Below are positions 16,436 through 24,678 of a DNA stretch of 33,243 nt, piece after piece. Each line of letters opens with the position of its first letter. Within the stretch, counting starts at the first letter, position 1. The notes under the pieces were generated by a model. The model was not told the DNA's origin and ran no database searches. It saw nothing but the letters and a program-made list of their open reading frames with translations. Position numbers and translations under genes: made by a program. The stretch lies in contig JAYEJA010000161.1 in assembly GCA_034660395.1 (NCBI GenBank), forward strand, positions 1 through 33,243, given 5' to 3'. The DNA is from JAQVEM01 sp034660395 (GTDB taxonomy: Bacteria; Actinomycetota; Humimicrobiia; Humimicrobiales; Humimicrobiaceae).

Positions 16436-17323
16436 TTATTTTGTAGCGTGTCTGGGAGCAGCGCCCGTGTCCCAGAAGTTTATGATTCTTCTGGGAAGTG
16501 ATGGAAAATTTTTTTTAAGGGGGCTATTTTTAGCTTCAATAATTTCTCTGGTCAGGCTTTCATAGGCGCGGGCTCCCCTGCATGAGGGATTGTAAGTTTT
16601 AATTGGCTCTCCCATGCCCGGCGCTTCTACAAGCTTAACATTTTTAGGTATAATAGTTTTAAACACCTTATCGGGGAGATAGCTTTTTACTTGTTTTATT
16701 ATCTGTCTTGATAAGACTGTTTTTAAATACATGGTAAATACTATACCCGTTATTTCAAGCGGTTCATTAAAAACTTTCTTAATCTCGTTTATAGTTTCAA
16801 CAAGACGGGTGATTCCCTCAAGTGCGTAGTACTCGCATTGCATTGGAATCAGAACTTCACTGGCGGAGACAAGGGCATTTGTTGTAAGGACTCCAAGAGT
16901 GGGTGAACAATCTATAATTATAAAATCAAAATCATAATCAATATTTTCAAAAATATTCTTCAGTCTGAACTCTCTCCCGCCGACTACTGAAAGTTCAATT
17001 TCTGCATTTGAAAGAGGACGGCCGGAAGGCAGCAGTGCCAGGTTGTTATAGGGGGTTTCCATTATTACGTTATTCGGGTCTTCATTATGAATTAACGAAT
17101 CATAGATGGAATTATTTAATTTCCTGTGGTTTATCCCCAGACCGACTGTGGAGCTGCCCTGTGGATCCATGTCTACCAGTATGGTTCTGTATCCGAATTC
17201 ACCTAGATATGTAGCTACGTTTACAGCAGTCGTACTTTTACCAACGCCGCCTTTCTGGCTGGAAACGGCGATTATTCTTGGAGCATCTTTTCTGTAACTG
17301 TATGAGTATCTGGTTTCTATCAT
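16436..17323 (-). CDS. ParA/Soj-family partition ATPase, no ParB nearby
   Basis: The 295-residue protein has the deviant Walker A KGGVGKST (24-31), the A' region DMDPQGSSTVGLG (51-63) and Walker B IIDCSPTLGV. These are diagnostic of Soj/ParA ATPases, which bind DNA non-specifically as ATP dimers and pattern the nucleoid. A short N-terminal extension and a basic C-terminal tail of about 30 residues are unusual. No parB-like gene or parS consensus lies next to it, so chromosome partition is not certain. Orphan ParAs can also position membrane or signalling complexes. It is divergent from the DegV gene. Confidence 0.88.
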   Translation of the reverse strand: MIETRYSYSYRKDAPRIIAVSSQKGGVGKSTTAVNVATYLGEFGYRTILVDMDPQGSSTVGLGINHRKLNNSIYDSLIHNEDPNNVIMETPYNNLALLPSGRPLSNAEIELSVVGGREFRLKNIFENIDYDFDFIIIDCSPTLGVLTTNALVSASEVLIPMQCEYYALEGITRLVETINEIKKVFNEPLEITGIVFTMYLKTVLSRQIIKQVKSYLPDKVFKTIIPKNVKLVEAPGMGEPIKTYNPSCRGARAYESLTREIIEAKNSPLKKNFPSLPRRIINFWDTGAAPRHATK

Positions 17324-17354
17324 AAAAATACTATTCTATATAAGATATCTGTCT

Positions 17355-17403
17355 GTAGAATTTTTATTTTATAAAGAACAATTCTGCTACAGCAGGATAG
17401 AAT
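17355..17403. repeat. Inverted repeats between parA-like and degV-like genes
   Basis: The divergent intergenic region holds GTAGAATT (17355-17362) facing AATTCTGCTAC (17380-17390), plus a CTGCT/AGCAG dyad around 17384-17395. They could be operator or leader structure for either gene. They do not match the parS consensus. Weak evidence. Confidence 0.35.
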
Positions 17404-17608
17404 CCTTATAAATGTTTATGACTTTTATAACAGATTTGTAATATTATTTCATCTATTTTATTTAAAAATTTAGAAAAATAATAGGAAAAATTTAAAATAT
17501 TATGTAGTTAAGTGTCTTGGCTGTCTATTTTCTGTGCCGGGAGAATAATTTTATTATATTTTTAGCCGGTTTAATGTAAAATAGGATTTAATTTTTAAAA
17601 GGATATTT

Positions 17609-18478
17609 ATGGAAAACATAGCAATAGTTACGGATACTACTGCAGATATACCGAAAAGACTGGCCAGCAATAATGAAATAACCGTCGTGCCTCTTAATGT
17701 TGGATACGGGGGAAGGTTATATAAAGATAGGGAAGAAATAAATAACCGGGTCCTTTTTAAAAAGTTAAGAGAAGGCGTAAAGATATTTACATCAACACCA
17801 TCGGTTGGGGAATTTGTAGAAACTTACCGCCACCTTATAGAGGATAAGAAAAAAAATTTGATATATTCAATTCATCTAAGCTCAAAACTTTCTACCACAT
17901 TTAATTCTGCAAGCCAGGCAAAAAAGTTTTTCCCCGGGGTGGATATAAAAATTATCGATTCAAAATCAGCCGCTATTGGCATGGGTTTTATTGCCCTGGA
18001 GGCGGCAAGAGCGGCAAAGAGAGGAGAAAACAGGGAGAGAATAGAGGAAATTATTGATTATCTTATAAGGAATAACAAACTTTTTGCTGCTATTGATAAC
18101 TTTAAATACTTATTTGTCGGGGGCAGGGCACCTTTTCTGGGTAAATTCCTATCAATGTCGATAAGGCTGAAACCAATTGTAACCCTGGGAAGAGATGGAA
18201 AAGTTAAACTGATAAAATTTGTCAGGAATAAAAAGAATTCACGGATTGAGATTTACTGGCAGCTTAAAAAAAGCTCTTATCCCGGTAAAAAAAGAAAGAT
18301 TGGTATTTTTTACGGGGAAGATATAAATACTGCGCTGGAGTTAGAGAAGATAATAAAAAGTGATGATAAAATTGAAATAGATGAATTAATATTGACTGAA
18401 GTTACTTCAGTAATGAGCGCCCATACCGGTCCGGGAATATGGGGTCTCTCTGTCTGTCCCGTGATTAATCATGACTGA
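17609..18478 (+). CDS. DegV-family fatty-acid-binding protein
   Basis: The 289-residue protein matches DegV over its whole length: N-terminal VTDTTADIP (7-15), TSTPSVGEF (about 61-69), SSKLSTTFNSA (about 90-100), and the second lobe with GGRAPFLGK. DegV proteins (FakB in firmicutes) bind a single fatty acid and present it to the kinase FakA for phosphorylation. No fakA/DhaL-like gene is in the window. The gene stands alone. A link with the acyl-activating enzyme at 24679 is possible but not shown. Confidence 0.9.
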   Translation: MENIAIVTDTTADIPKRLASNNEITVVPLNVGYGGRLYKDREEINNRVLFKKLREGVKIFTSTPSVGEFVETYRHLIEDKKKNLIYSIHLSSKLSTTFNSASQAKKFFPGVDIKIIDSKSAAIGMGFIALEAARAAKRGENRERIEEIIDYLIRNNKLFAAIDNFKYLFVGGRAPFLGKFLSMSIRLKPIVTLGRDGKVKLIKFVRNKKNSRIEIYWQLKKSSYPGKKRKIGIFYGEDINTALELEKIIKSDDKIEIDELILTEVTSVMSAHTGPGIWGLSVCPVINHD

Positions 18479-18649
18479 TCCAGGCCTTTTATTTTAATTT
18501 TTATTCAGGGAAATAACAACGGTATTATTATAAATATACTGGCAGTAAAACAAATGGCATGATTATTTTAATTAATTAATATGTTATAATTATGGGAAAT
18601 ATTTTTTAGAGATGGATAATGGTCGTTCACAATTCGGGCAGGGATAAGA

Positions 18650-19285
18650 ATGAATATGAGAAGTAATGACAGGTTATATACAATCGAAGAAGTTACGGAG
18701 ATGCTTGGTGTAAGTGAGCAGGAAATAATGAATATGATTACACTGAAAAAGTTGCCTGCTGTTGAAACGGGGGATTCTATAAAAGTGCGCGAAGAGGATA
18801 TGGAAACTTTTCTGGATAGTCTTGATAGCCTGAATAATAAAAATGGGGATGACAGGGAAACTGATGGCGGAAAAAAGGCAGAGCAGGATGGAGAAGAAAG
18901 GGAAGAAATAGGCGAAGAGTATGAAATAGAAGATAGGATTGAAGATGATAAAGCACGTATGGAGGATTCTTATAAAGATTTATTAAGAAAAAAACAGGAA
19001 CTTGAAGAAGATATTAATTATCTGCAGTGTAAATATGACGAGTTTAAAAAGAGGCTAAAAAAAATAATTTCGGAAGAGTTTAAATTATTCTTAAAAAAGA
19101 TTGACGCGCAAAATTTGCAGGGCGATTACCGTATTAAGAAAGAGGATTTTGACAGTGAAATGGATAATAACGGCCTTGGTATAGATAACAGCATTGATAC
19201 AATTGAAGAAAATGGGAAAAATAGTTATAGTAAGGATGAGGAGATTCTGTTTGCAGAAAATAATGAAAAAGGTGAAGAAACCTGA
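18650..19285 (+). CDS. Excisionase-type HTH protein with acidic linker and coiled coil
   Basis: The 211-residue protein has an N-terminal HTH_17/MerR-like domain (about 5-57: YTIEEVTEMLGVSEQEI, then the wing IKVREEDMETFLDSL). An extremely acidic linker (about 58-105) and a coiled coil (about 105-150, KKQELEEDINYLQ) follow. The C-terminal 60 residues are acidic and disordered. The architecture recalls BldC/HTH_17 DNA binders fused to an oligomerisation segment rather than phage Xis, and no phage genes are nearby. AGGGATAAG precedes the ATG. The c-di-GMP gene follows after a terminator. Confidence 0.78.
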   Translation: MNMRSNDRLYTIEEVTEMLGVSEQEIMNMITLKKLPAVETGDSIKVREEDMETFLDSLDSLNNKNGDDRETDGGKKAEQDGEEREEIGEEYEIEDRIEDDKARMEDSYKDLLRKKQELEEDINYLQCKYDEFKKRLKKIISEEFKLFLKKIDAQNLQGDYRIKKEDFDSEMDNNGLGIDNSIDTIEENGKNSYSKDEEILFAENNEKGEET

Positions 19286-19446
19286 TGCCGGGGAGAGATA
19301 ATAGACCCGGAGGAAGTGGAATCTATGATTTATAATTTTAATTAAGCTAATTTCCGGTTTAAAAAAGATTGTTTTTTAAATGAGGATTTATTTTTTTTTA
19401 AAAAAAAGTAGTTACAGATTAATTCAAAAAAATTTAACACTCTAAA

Positions 19447-19479
19447 AGTCAGAGGTGAGTTTCACTTCTGATTTTTTTT
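19447..19479 (+). terminator. Rho-independent terminator
   Basis: A 12-bp stem (AGTCAGAGGTGA pairing with TCACTTCTGATT, two G-U pairs) has a three-base loop and is followed by a T-rich tract to 19479. It lies 160 bp after the HTH/coiled-coil gene and 37 bp before the PAS-GGDEF-HD-GYP gene. It could alternatively act as an attenuator in that gene's leader. Confidence 0.75.
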
Positions 19480-19515
19480 AGTTGTATTAAAAGCTAAAGA
19501 AGTTTCAGGTAGATT

Positions 19516-19956
19516 ATGGATATTGAAGAGGTTACAAAAGAGCAGCTTATAAACAAACTGATGGAAATGAACCAGAGGATTATTGACCTCAGGAAATCTG
19601 AAAGGCAGTTTATAAACTATAAAAAGTTACTTGAGAAAAATGAAGGGAAATACAGAAGTCTCCTTCAAACAAGCTCCGTAGGTATCATAATAATAGATTA
19701 CAGGGGAATAATAACAGAGTGCAATGATGCTGCGCTGGACTTTTCAGGTTATTCAAGGGAAAGATTGATAGGCAAATATTTTACACGGAGAGTTAATATA
19801 AGCACCAGGGATATCCCCAGGTATCTTGAGATATTCAGGTCAATATTGGAAGGAAAAGAGGTCGGTTCTTTTGAAATTTCACAGCACAAAAAAATGGGGA
19901 TGTTCTTTTCGGAGAAGTATATTTCGGTCCTCTGGAAAATAAAGATAATAGAATAA
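19516..19956 (+). CDS. N-terminal PAS part of a frameshifted c-di-GMP protein
   Basis: This frame encodes a short coiled coil (about 5-55) and a PAS domain (about 50-123: YRSLLQTSSVGIIIID, then ECNDAALDFSGYSRERLIG). Sense reading goes to EISQHKK, where an A7 tract (19888-19894) shifts the frame; the remaining residues to the stop at 19956 are spurious. With one more A the reading would continue NGDVLFGEVYFGPLENKD, a typical PAS end, and run uninterrupted into the next entry. Confidence 0.75.
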   Translation: MDIEEVTKEQLINKLMEMNQRIIDLRKSERQFINYKKLLEKNEGKYRSLLQTSSVGIIIIDYRGIITECNDAALDFSGYSRERLIGKYFTRRVNISTRDIPRYLEIFRSILEGKEVGSFEISQHKKMGMFFSEKYISVLWKIKIIE

Positions 19957-20057
19957 TAGGTTTTAAGATAATTATAAAGGATGTTACTAAAACGAATGAA
20001 CTTGAGAGAGGATTCAAAGAGAACGCGGAAAAATTCGATACCCTTTTTAAAACTTCA

Positions 20058-21377
20058 ATGGAGGGTATCGTTATCCATAATAACGGAAAAATACTGGACA
20101 TAAATGAGTCTTTTGAAAAAATATTCGGCTGTGATTATTCCGATGCAGTAGGCAAAGATTTAGTTGATTTTATTGCGCCTGAATACAGGGATATAGTGAT
20201 GAGCAGGGTTAATTCCGGCAATGATAAACCTTATGAAGTAGCGGGACTTAAAAGCAGCGGGGGCAAAGTAATTGTGGAAATAACAGGTAGGACTGTTGCC
20301 CATAATAATATGAAGGCAAGGATAGAGATTATAAATAATCTCAGTGAGCAGAAGAGAGCGGAAAAGAGAATAAGATATATTAGTTTTCATGACAAACTGA
20401 CGGAGCTTTACAACAGGGCTTATTTCGAAAAAGTCCTGGTAAATATATATAAAGACAGGGATTTGCCGTTAAATTTTATAATCTGCGACCTTAACGGACT
20501 TAAACTTGTAAATGACGCTTTCGGATATAACGAAGGAGATGGGCTGCTTAAGAGGGTGGCTAAAATTTTGAGGTACTGCTCCCGGGAAGAGGATATCATT
20601 GCGAGGTGGGGCGAGGATGAATTTTTCATACTAATGCCGAGGTCCAGCGAAAAGGATGTGGAGATAGTTTTAAATAAAATAAATAAAATATGTATGGAAA
20701 CCAGGGACCAGAAGATACCTTTAAATATATCAATAGGAACTTCATCAAGGACGGATAAAAGCCAGAATCTGAGGGGAGTTATAAAAGAAGCCGAGAACAA
20801 TATGTATAAAAATAAGCTTCTTAAAAGAAAGAGCATTTACAATTCTATTATTCTTTCACTGGAAAGAATACTGTGGGAGAAGAATCACGAAACCAAGGAG
20901 CATGCGGACCGGTTGAGAAAACTGTCCCTGATGCTGGGCAGCGCCATTAATCTACCCCAGAACGAGCTGGATGAGCTTGAGCTGCTTTCTGCCCTGCATG
21001 ATATAGGGAAGGTAGGAATACCTGATAAGATTTTGATGAAAAGGGGAAGGTTGAATTCAAAAGAGTGGAATATTATAAAGAGACATCCCGAAATCGGTTA
21101 CAGAATAGCAGAATCAACTCCCCAGATTGCTACTATAGCCGAAGGCATACTGTCGCATCACGAGAGATGGGATGGAGATGGTTATCCCCAGGGGCTGAAG
21201 GGAGCTGAGATTCCTGTAAATGCATGTATAGTTTCAATAGTAGATGCTTATGATGTTATGACTTTTGGCAGGCATTACAGGTCTGCAATTTCTGAGCAAG
21301 AAGCCAAAAGAGAACTAATGAGGTGTTCTGGAACCCAGTTCAACCCGGGTCTTGTAGAGAGATTTGTCAGAAGCTAG
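20058..21377 (+). CDS. PAS-GGDEF-HD-GYP c-di-GMP phosphodiesterase, main part
   Basis: The frame is open back to the A7 tract, so the ATG at 20058 is internal; the restored protein would be about 620 residues. Domains in this part's numbering: second PAS (1-95), GGDEF (110-255), HD-GYP (275-439). The GGDEF signature is RWGEDEF (183-189), with Glu at the second Gly, so cyclase activity is doubtful. HD-GYP looks intact: ALHDIGKVGIPD (312-323), HHERWDGDGYP (367-377), and VDAYDVMTFGRHYR later. It should hydrolyse c-di-GMP in response to a signal sensed by the PAS domains. No transmembrane helix is visible, so it is probably cytosolic. Confidence 0.85.
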   Translation: MEGIVIHNNGKILDINESFEKIFGCDYSDAVGKDLVDFIAPEYRDIVMSRVNSGNDKPYEVAGLKSSGGKVIVEITGRTVAHNNMKARIEIINNLSEQKRAEKRIRYISFHDKLTELYNRAYFEKVLVNIYKDRDLPLNFIICDLNGLKLVNDAFGYNEGDGLLKRVAKILRYCSREEDIIARWGEDEFFILMPRSSEKDVEIVLNKINKICMETRDQKIPLNISIGTSSRTDKSQNLRGVIKEAENNMYKNKLLKRKSIYNSIILSLERILWEKNHETKEHADRLRKLSLMLGSAINLPQNELDELELLSALHDIGKVGIPDKILMKRGRLNSKEWNIIKRHPEIGYRIAESTPQIATIAEGILSHHERWDGDGYPQGLKGAEIPVNACIVSIVDAYDVMTFGRHYRSAISEQEAKRELMRCSGTQFNPGLVERFVRS

Positions 21378-21444
21378 ATGTTGTTCTGCCAATTTTAAGT
21401 TTTTAATATATTTATCCTATCAGTTTAAAAAGCAGAAATCAGCA

Positions 21445-22173
21445 TTAAAAAATTTTGCTGAATGCAATAAATAAGGCAAGTGCCACTCCTGATAAGAAGG
21501 TCAGGGTAGAATGTTTTTTCTGGTTTGTCTGGGCCTCCGGTAAAAGGTGGGAGGCTGAGATATAGACCAGTACTCCTACAACAAATCCAAGAGCCAGCCC
21601 AAGAATGGAGCTATCTAGTTTATTTATAAATGGACAAGCAATAAATGCTCCTATGGGGGTGGTAAGAGATGCTATGAGTAAAGCATAGAATGCTGCTTTT
21701 TTTTCACTAACGCCGCCTTTTATTAAAATGGAGAAAGTGATTACCCCTTCTGCGAATTCATGGATTACAAGACCGATTCCAGCCATAAAACCGGTTAGTA
21801 TGCTGACACTAAAGGTTACAGAATAAATGACGCCATCTATAAAAGAGTGTATGCCTATCCCTTCTGCGGCAGTAATGCCGAAAGCAAGCTCTTTTTGTTT
21901 GGTCCTGTATTTTATCAGCTTATTGCTGAAGAACATAAATAAGAAGCCTGCCAGAGTAGCATATCCCGCATAGGGATTTTTTTCTGCGGCCTGGGGAAAT
22001 GCGATTATTAGAGGTGTAGTAATAAGCACCCCTGCAGCGAAACACATAAAATAGGTGATTGCTTTTTCGGCCCATTTCCTGTTTTTGTAAATGACCCAGA
22101 TTCCTATTCCGTTAACTATTGCGGCGCCAACTGCAAAAAAGGAAATCCATATAAATGTATTCGGGCTATCCAT
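21445..22173 (-). CDS. ZIP-family metal transporter
   Basis: The 242-residue protein has about eight hydrophobic segments. The ZIP metal-binding helices are present: HSFIDG (109-114) and HEFAEG (138-143), plus SASHLLPEA (about 207-215). ZIP proteins carry Zn2+ or other divalent metals into the cytoplasm. A GGAGGAA lies 12 bases upstream of the ATG, slightly long spacing. The His-rich loop of some ZIPs is absent. It is a single gene converging on the c-di-GMP gene. Confidence 0.88.
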   Translation of the reverse strand: MDSPNTFIWISFFAVGAAIVNGIGIWVIYKNRKWAEKAITYFMCFAAGVLITTPLIIAFPQAAEKNPYAGYATLAGFLFMFFSNKLIKYRTKQKELAFGITAAEGIGIHSFIDGVIYSVTFSVSILTGFMAGIGLVIHEFAEGVITFSILIKGGVSEKKAAFYALLIASLTTPIGAFIACPFINKLDSSILGLALGFVVGVLVYISASHLLPEAQTNQKKHSTLTFLSGVALALFIAFSKIF

Positions 22174-22368
22174 TTTTATTTTTAATTCCTCCGTTTAATG
22201 GTTTTGTATGTTCGGCAAAAAAGTCTTCCATATTTATCATTTTGTTATAACGGGTAAAAACCTGTAATTAGCTTTTAAATAATTTTTCCCCTTACTTAAA
22301 TTATAAACTATTTGTAAACCTTAAAAAAAGAATTGGTAAAGAATATTTATTTTGAATAATAATTTATA

Positions 22369-22417
22369 TTGACAGATGAGTAAAATTATTTTAATATAAA
22401 TACCGACCAGTTGGTAT
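22369..22417 (+). promoter_or_regulatory. Promoter with overlapping TetR-type operator
   Basis: TTGACA (22369-22374), a 17-bp spacer and TAATAT (22392-22397) form a near-consensus sigma-70-type promoter. Three bases further lies the imperfect palindrome ATACCGACCAGTTGGTAT (22400-22417), with arms matching 7 of 8 positions around a CA centre. It sits over the expected transcription start, 26 bp before the ATG of a TetR gene. This is the classical place for autorepression, which is inferred. Confidence 0.78.
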
Positions 22418-22442
22418 CTTTTGCATAATGAGGTATTGAAGT

Positions 22443-23033
22443 ATGGTTATAAAGGAAAAAGGAAAAAGATCTAAAAATAAACTGCTGGAAGCGGCAGAGA
22501 AGTGTTTTACGAAGTACGGCCTTGATGCTTCTGGAGTAGATGAGATCTGTAAAACCGCAGGTATGAGCAAGGGCGCCTTCTATCATCATTTTTCCAGCAA
22601 ACAGGACCTTTTCCTGGAAATGTTAAATCAGTGGCTGGCAATAATTGACGGGTATATAAACACTGCCAGAGAAGATTCATCGAATATGCTGGAAATTTTT
22701 ATGAATATATCAAAGGCAAAACAGATTTTTAAGGATGCCGGCAGTAAGCTGCCTGTATTTATTGATTTATGGATAAGGGCTACAAGGGATGATAACCTCC
22801 GTAAGATTACTATTGGCTCATATCAAAAGTATTTAAAAATATTTAAAGATTTGGTAGAAGAAGGGAAAAAGAAAAAAATAATTAAAAGTATTAATTCAGA
22901 TACTGCAGCCCGGCTAATAATAGCGGTCGCAGTGGGTTTTATAATGCAGGGAATGCTGGACCCGGATGGGACTGAATGGGATAAGGTTGCAAAAGACAGC
23001 CCCATGATTTTATTGGAGGGCATTTTAAGGTAA
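22443..23033 (+). CDS. TetR/AcrR-family transcriptional regulator
   Basis: The 196-residue protein has an N-terminal TetR domain (about 9-58): NKLLEAAEKCFTKYGLDA, then the HTH VDEICKTAGMSKGAFYHHF. The C-terminal half is a divergent all-helical ligand-binding domain, with length normal for the family. It probably binds the operator at 22400-22417 and controls its own gene and the following SDR and small membrane protein genes. Given the neighbours, a lipid or acyl compound is a plausible effector, but this is inference. Confidence 0.93.
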   Translation: MVIKEKGKRSKNKLLEAAEKCFTKYGLDASGVDEICKTAGMSKGAFYHHFSSKQDLFLEMLNQWLAIIDGYINTAREDSSNMLEIFMNISKAKQIFKDAGSKLPVFIDLWIRATRDDNLRKITIGSYQKYLKIFKDLVEEGKKKKIIKSINSDTAARLIIAVAVGFIMQGMLDPDGTEWDKVAKDSPMILLEGILR

Positions 23034-23079
23034 CGTAAAAAATGAGTTTGAAATAATTAAAAGAATGGTGAATTTAAAA

Positions 23080-24087
23080 ATGGATGTATTATTAACAGGA
23101 GCTTTTGGTAATGTAGGTAAATTTACCCTGCAGGAGTTGTTAAAAAAAGGCTGCAGGGTAAGGGTTTTTGAATTAAAAACTCCTGCAAATGAAAAAATTT
23201 ATAAAAAATTTGAAAAGGATATAGAAATAATATGGGGTGACATAACAAATAAAAAAGATGTAGAGAGAGCAGTAGCCAATCAGGATACAGTTATACACCT
23301 GGCTTTTGTGATTCCATCCTTAACTGAAAAAAGGCCGAACTGGACCTGGGAAATTAATGTAGAAGGAACACGTAATTTATTAAATGCGATGAGAGCGCTT
23401 CCGGTAAAACCAAGGATTATCTTTGCTTCTTCGGTTTCCGTATTTGGTAAGACAAATCATCTTAAGCCGCCCAGGAAGATATCCGACCCGGTTATGCCCA
23501 CTGATAATTATTCACATCATAAGGTCGCCTGTGAGCAGCTGATAAAAATATCCGGCCTTGACTGGACTATTTTGAGGCTGGGCGCAGTTCTGGGTGTATC
23601 ATTGTGTGATATGGACCCGCTTCTTTTTAGTGTTCCGCCGGATACGAGGATTGAGTTAATCCATGCCCATGATGCCGGTATAGCCTTTGCTAATTCAGTA
23701 ACCAAAGAAAATATCCGGTGCAGGACTCTGCTTATAGGAGGCGGCAAAAGCTGCCAGATGTGCCAGGGGGATTTCGTAAGCAGGATTCTGGAATTTATTG
23801 GTATCGGAATGCTGCCGGAGCAAGCATTTTCAACCGAACCTTTTTACCTTGACTGGATGGATACTTCGGAAAGCCAGAAACTTTTGGATTATCAGCACAG
23901 AAGACTGGAAGATTTTTTAAATGATATTAGGAAGCACCTGGGTTTTAAAAGAAAACTAATAAGGATATTCAGGCCTTTTATTCGCTACTGGCTTCTTAAT
24001 AAGTCACCTTACCTGAGAAAGGCGAATCATGCTGGAAGTAGTGTAAAGGTACGGTTAAAAGGTAATATTGCTTCAGGTATGAATTAA
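23080..24087 (+). CDS. NAD(P)-dependent epimerase/dehydratase (extended SDR)
   Basis: The 335-residue protein has a Rossmann start MDVLLTGAFGNVG with TGxxGxxG at residues 6-13. ASSVSVFG and the catalytic YSHHK (YxxxK) are in the correct order, and the long C-terminal part is typical of extended SDRs acting on sugar nucleotides or steroid/terpenoid-like substrates. The frame is open from ATG 23065, but GGTGA at 23067-23071 and the position of the Rossmann motif favour ATG 23080. It lies 46 bp after the TetR gene and 9 bp before the next frame. The substrate is unknown. Confidence 0.87.
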   Translation: MDVLLTGAFGNVGKFTLQELLKKGCRVRVFELKTPANEKIYKKFEKDIEIIWGDITNKKDVERAVANQDTVIHLAFVIPSLTEKRPNWTWEINVEGTRNLLNAMRALPVKPRIIFASSVSVFGKTNHLKPPRKISDPVMPTDNYSHHKVACEQLIKISGLDWTILRLGAVLGVSLCDMDPLLFSVPPDTRIELIHAHDAGIAFANSVTKENIRCRTLLIGGGKSCQMCQGDFVSRILEFIGIGMLPEQAFSTEPFYLDWMDTSESQKLLDYQHRRLEDFLNDIRKHLGFKRKLIRIFRPFIRYWLLNKSPYLRKANHAGSSVKVRLKGNIASGMN

Positions 24088-24096
24088 AATAATAAT

Positions 24097-24504
24097 TTGG
24101 AAAGGGAGTTTATTATCAGTAGACTGGCAAAAAGTGTATTTTTCTTTGGAATTTATATCGTGCTAACGGGTTTATTTTTACTGGCATTTCCCGGTATTAT
24201 TCTTGGTATAGTCTGCCTGGATGTGTCCGGAAGCGCGGTAGTCCGCCTGCTCGGGATGATGCTAATATTTTACGGTTATTATTATATTAGAGCAGGAATT
24301 TCCGGTAAGGAAATGATTGGTTTTTTTTGGTGGACTGTCCACACCCGTATGTCCGCTATTATATTTTTATCAGCTCTTGTATTAATGAACCTGGCGCCGC
24401 CCATCATAATAACTTTCGGAGTAGTGGATTTATCCGGAGCGATATGGACTCTGGTTGAACTAAGGATTTCTAAAAGGCGTTTTAAAAAAGCCGGGGCTGA
24501 TTAA
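24097..24504 (+). CDS. Small four-helix membrane protein with non-ATG start
   Basis: The 135-residue frame has four hydrophobic helices (about 12-33, 43-62, 72-97 and 100-120) and a basic tail (KRRFKKAG). No family is recognised. The only conventional start is TTG 24097, without an upstream Shine-Dalgarno. A strong AAAGGGAG (24101-24108) lies just inside the frame, three to six bases before ATT 24112 and ATC 24115, so initiation at one of these rare codons is possible. It closes the TetR-SDR operon, 9 bp after the SDR stop. Confidence 0.7.
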   Translation: MEREFIISRLAKSVFFFGIYIVLTGLFLLAFPGIILGIVCLDVSGSAVVRLLGMMLIFYGYYYIRAGISGKEMIGFFWWTVHTRMSAIIFLSALVLMNLAPPIIITFGVVDLSGAIWTLVELRISKRRFKKAGAD

Positions 24505-24550
24505 TTTTTTTTCAAACAACCTGCCTGTGCCGTACAATATTTTATCCTGT

Positions 24551-24580
24551 TTGAATAAAGTATAAGGACTGACTTATAAT
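24551..24580 (+). promoter_or_regulatory. Candidate promoter of the acyl-transfer fusion gene
   Basis: TTGAAT (24551-24556), an 18-bp spacer and a perfect TATAAT (24575-24580) lie about 100 bp before the ATG. It suggests that the large fusion gene can be transcribed independently of the TetR operon upstream. No operator like that at 22400 is seen here. Confidence 0.55.
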
Positions 24581-24678
24581 AATCATGGAGCAATCTAATC
24601 TGAGGACCGGCAGCTGTTTTTAGCCGTAACTTATATTTTTGTTTTCAGCAGTATTTTAAGGCAGGTGTTAAGCTTAAA

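Noticed and set aside
17324..17608. parS site next to the ParA gene
   Set aside because: The dyads at 17355-17403 do not resemble the TGTTNCACGTGAAACA consensus.
18650..19285. Phage excisionase or prophage remnant
   Set aside because: No integrase, att-like repeats or phage genes nearby; the acidic and coiled-coil extension is unlike Xis.
19358..19380. TTTAAAAAA/TTTTTTAAA inverted repeat as a terminator
   Set aside because: It contains only A-T pairs and no GC stem; the hairpin at 19447-19479 is the credible terminator.
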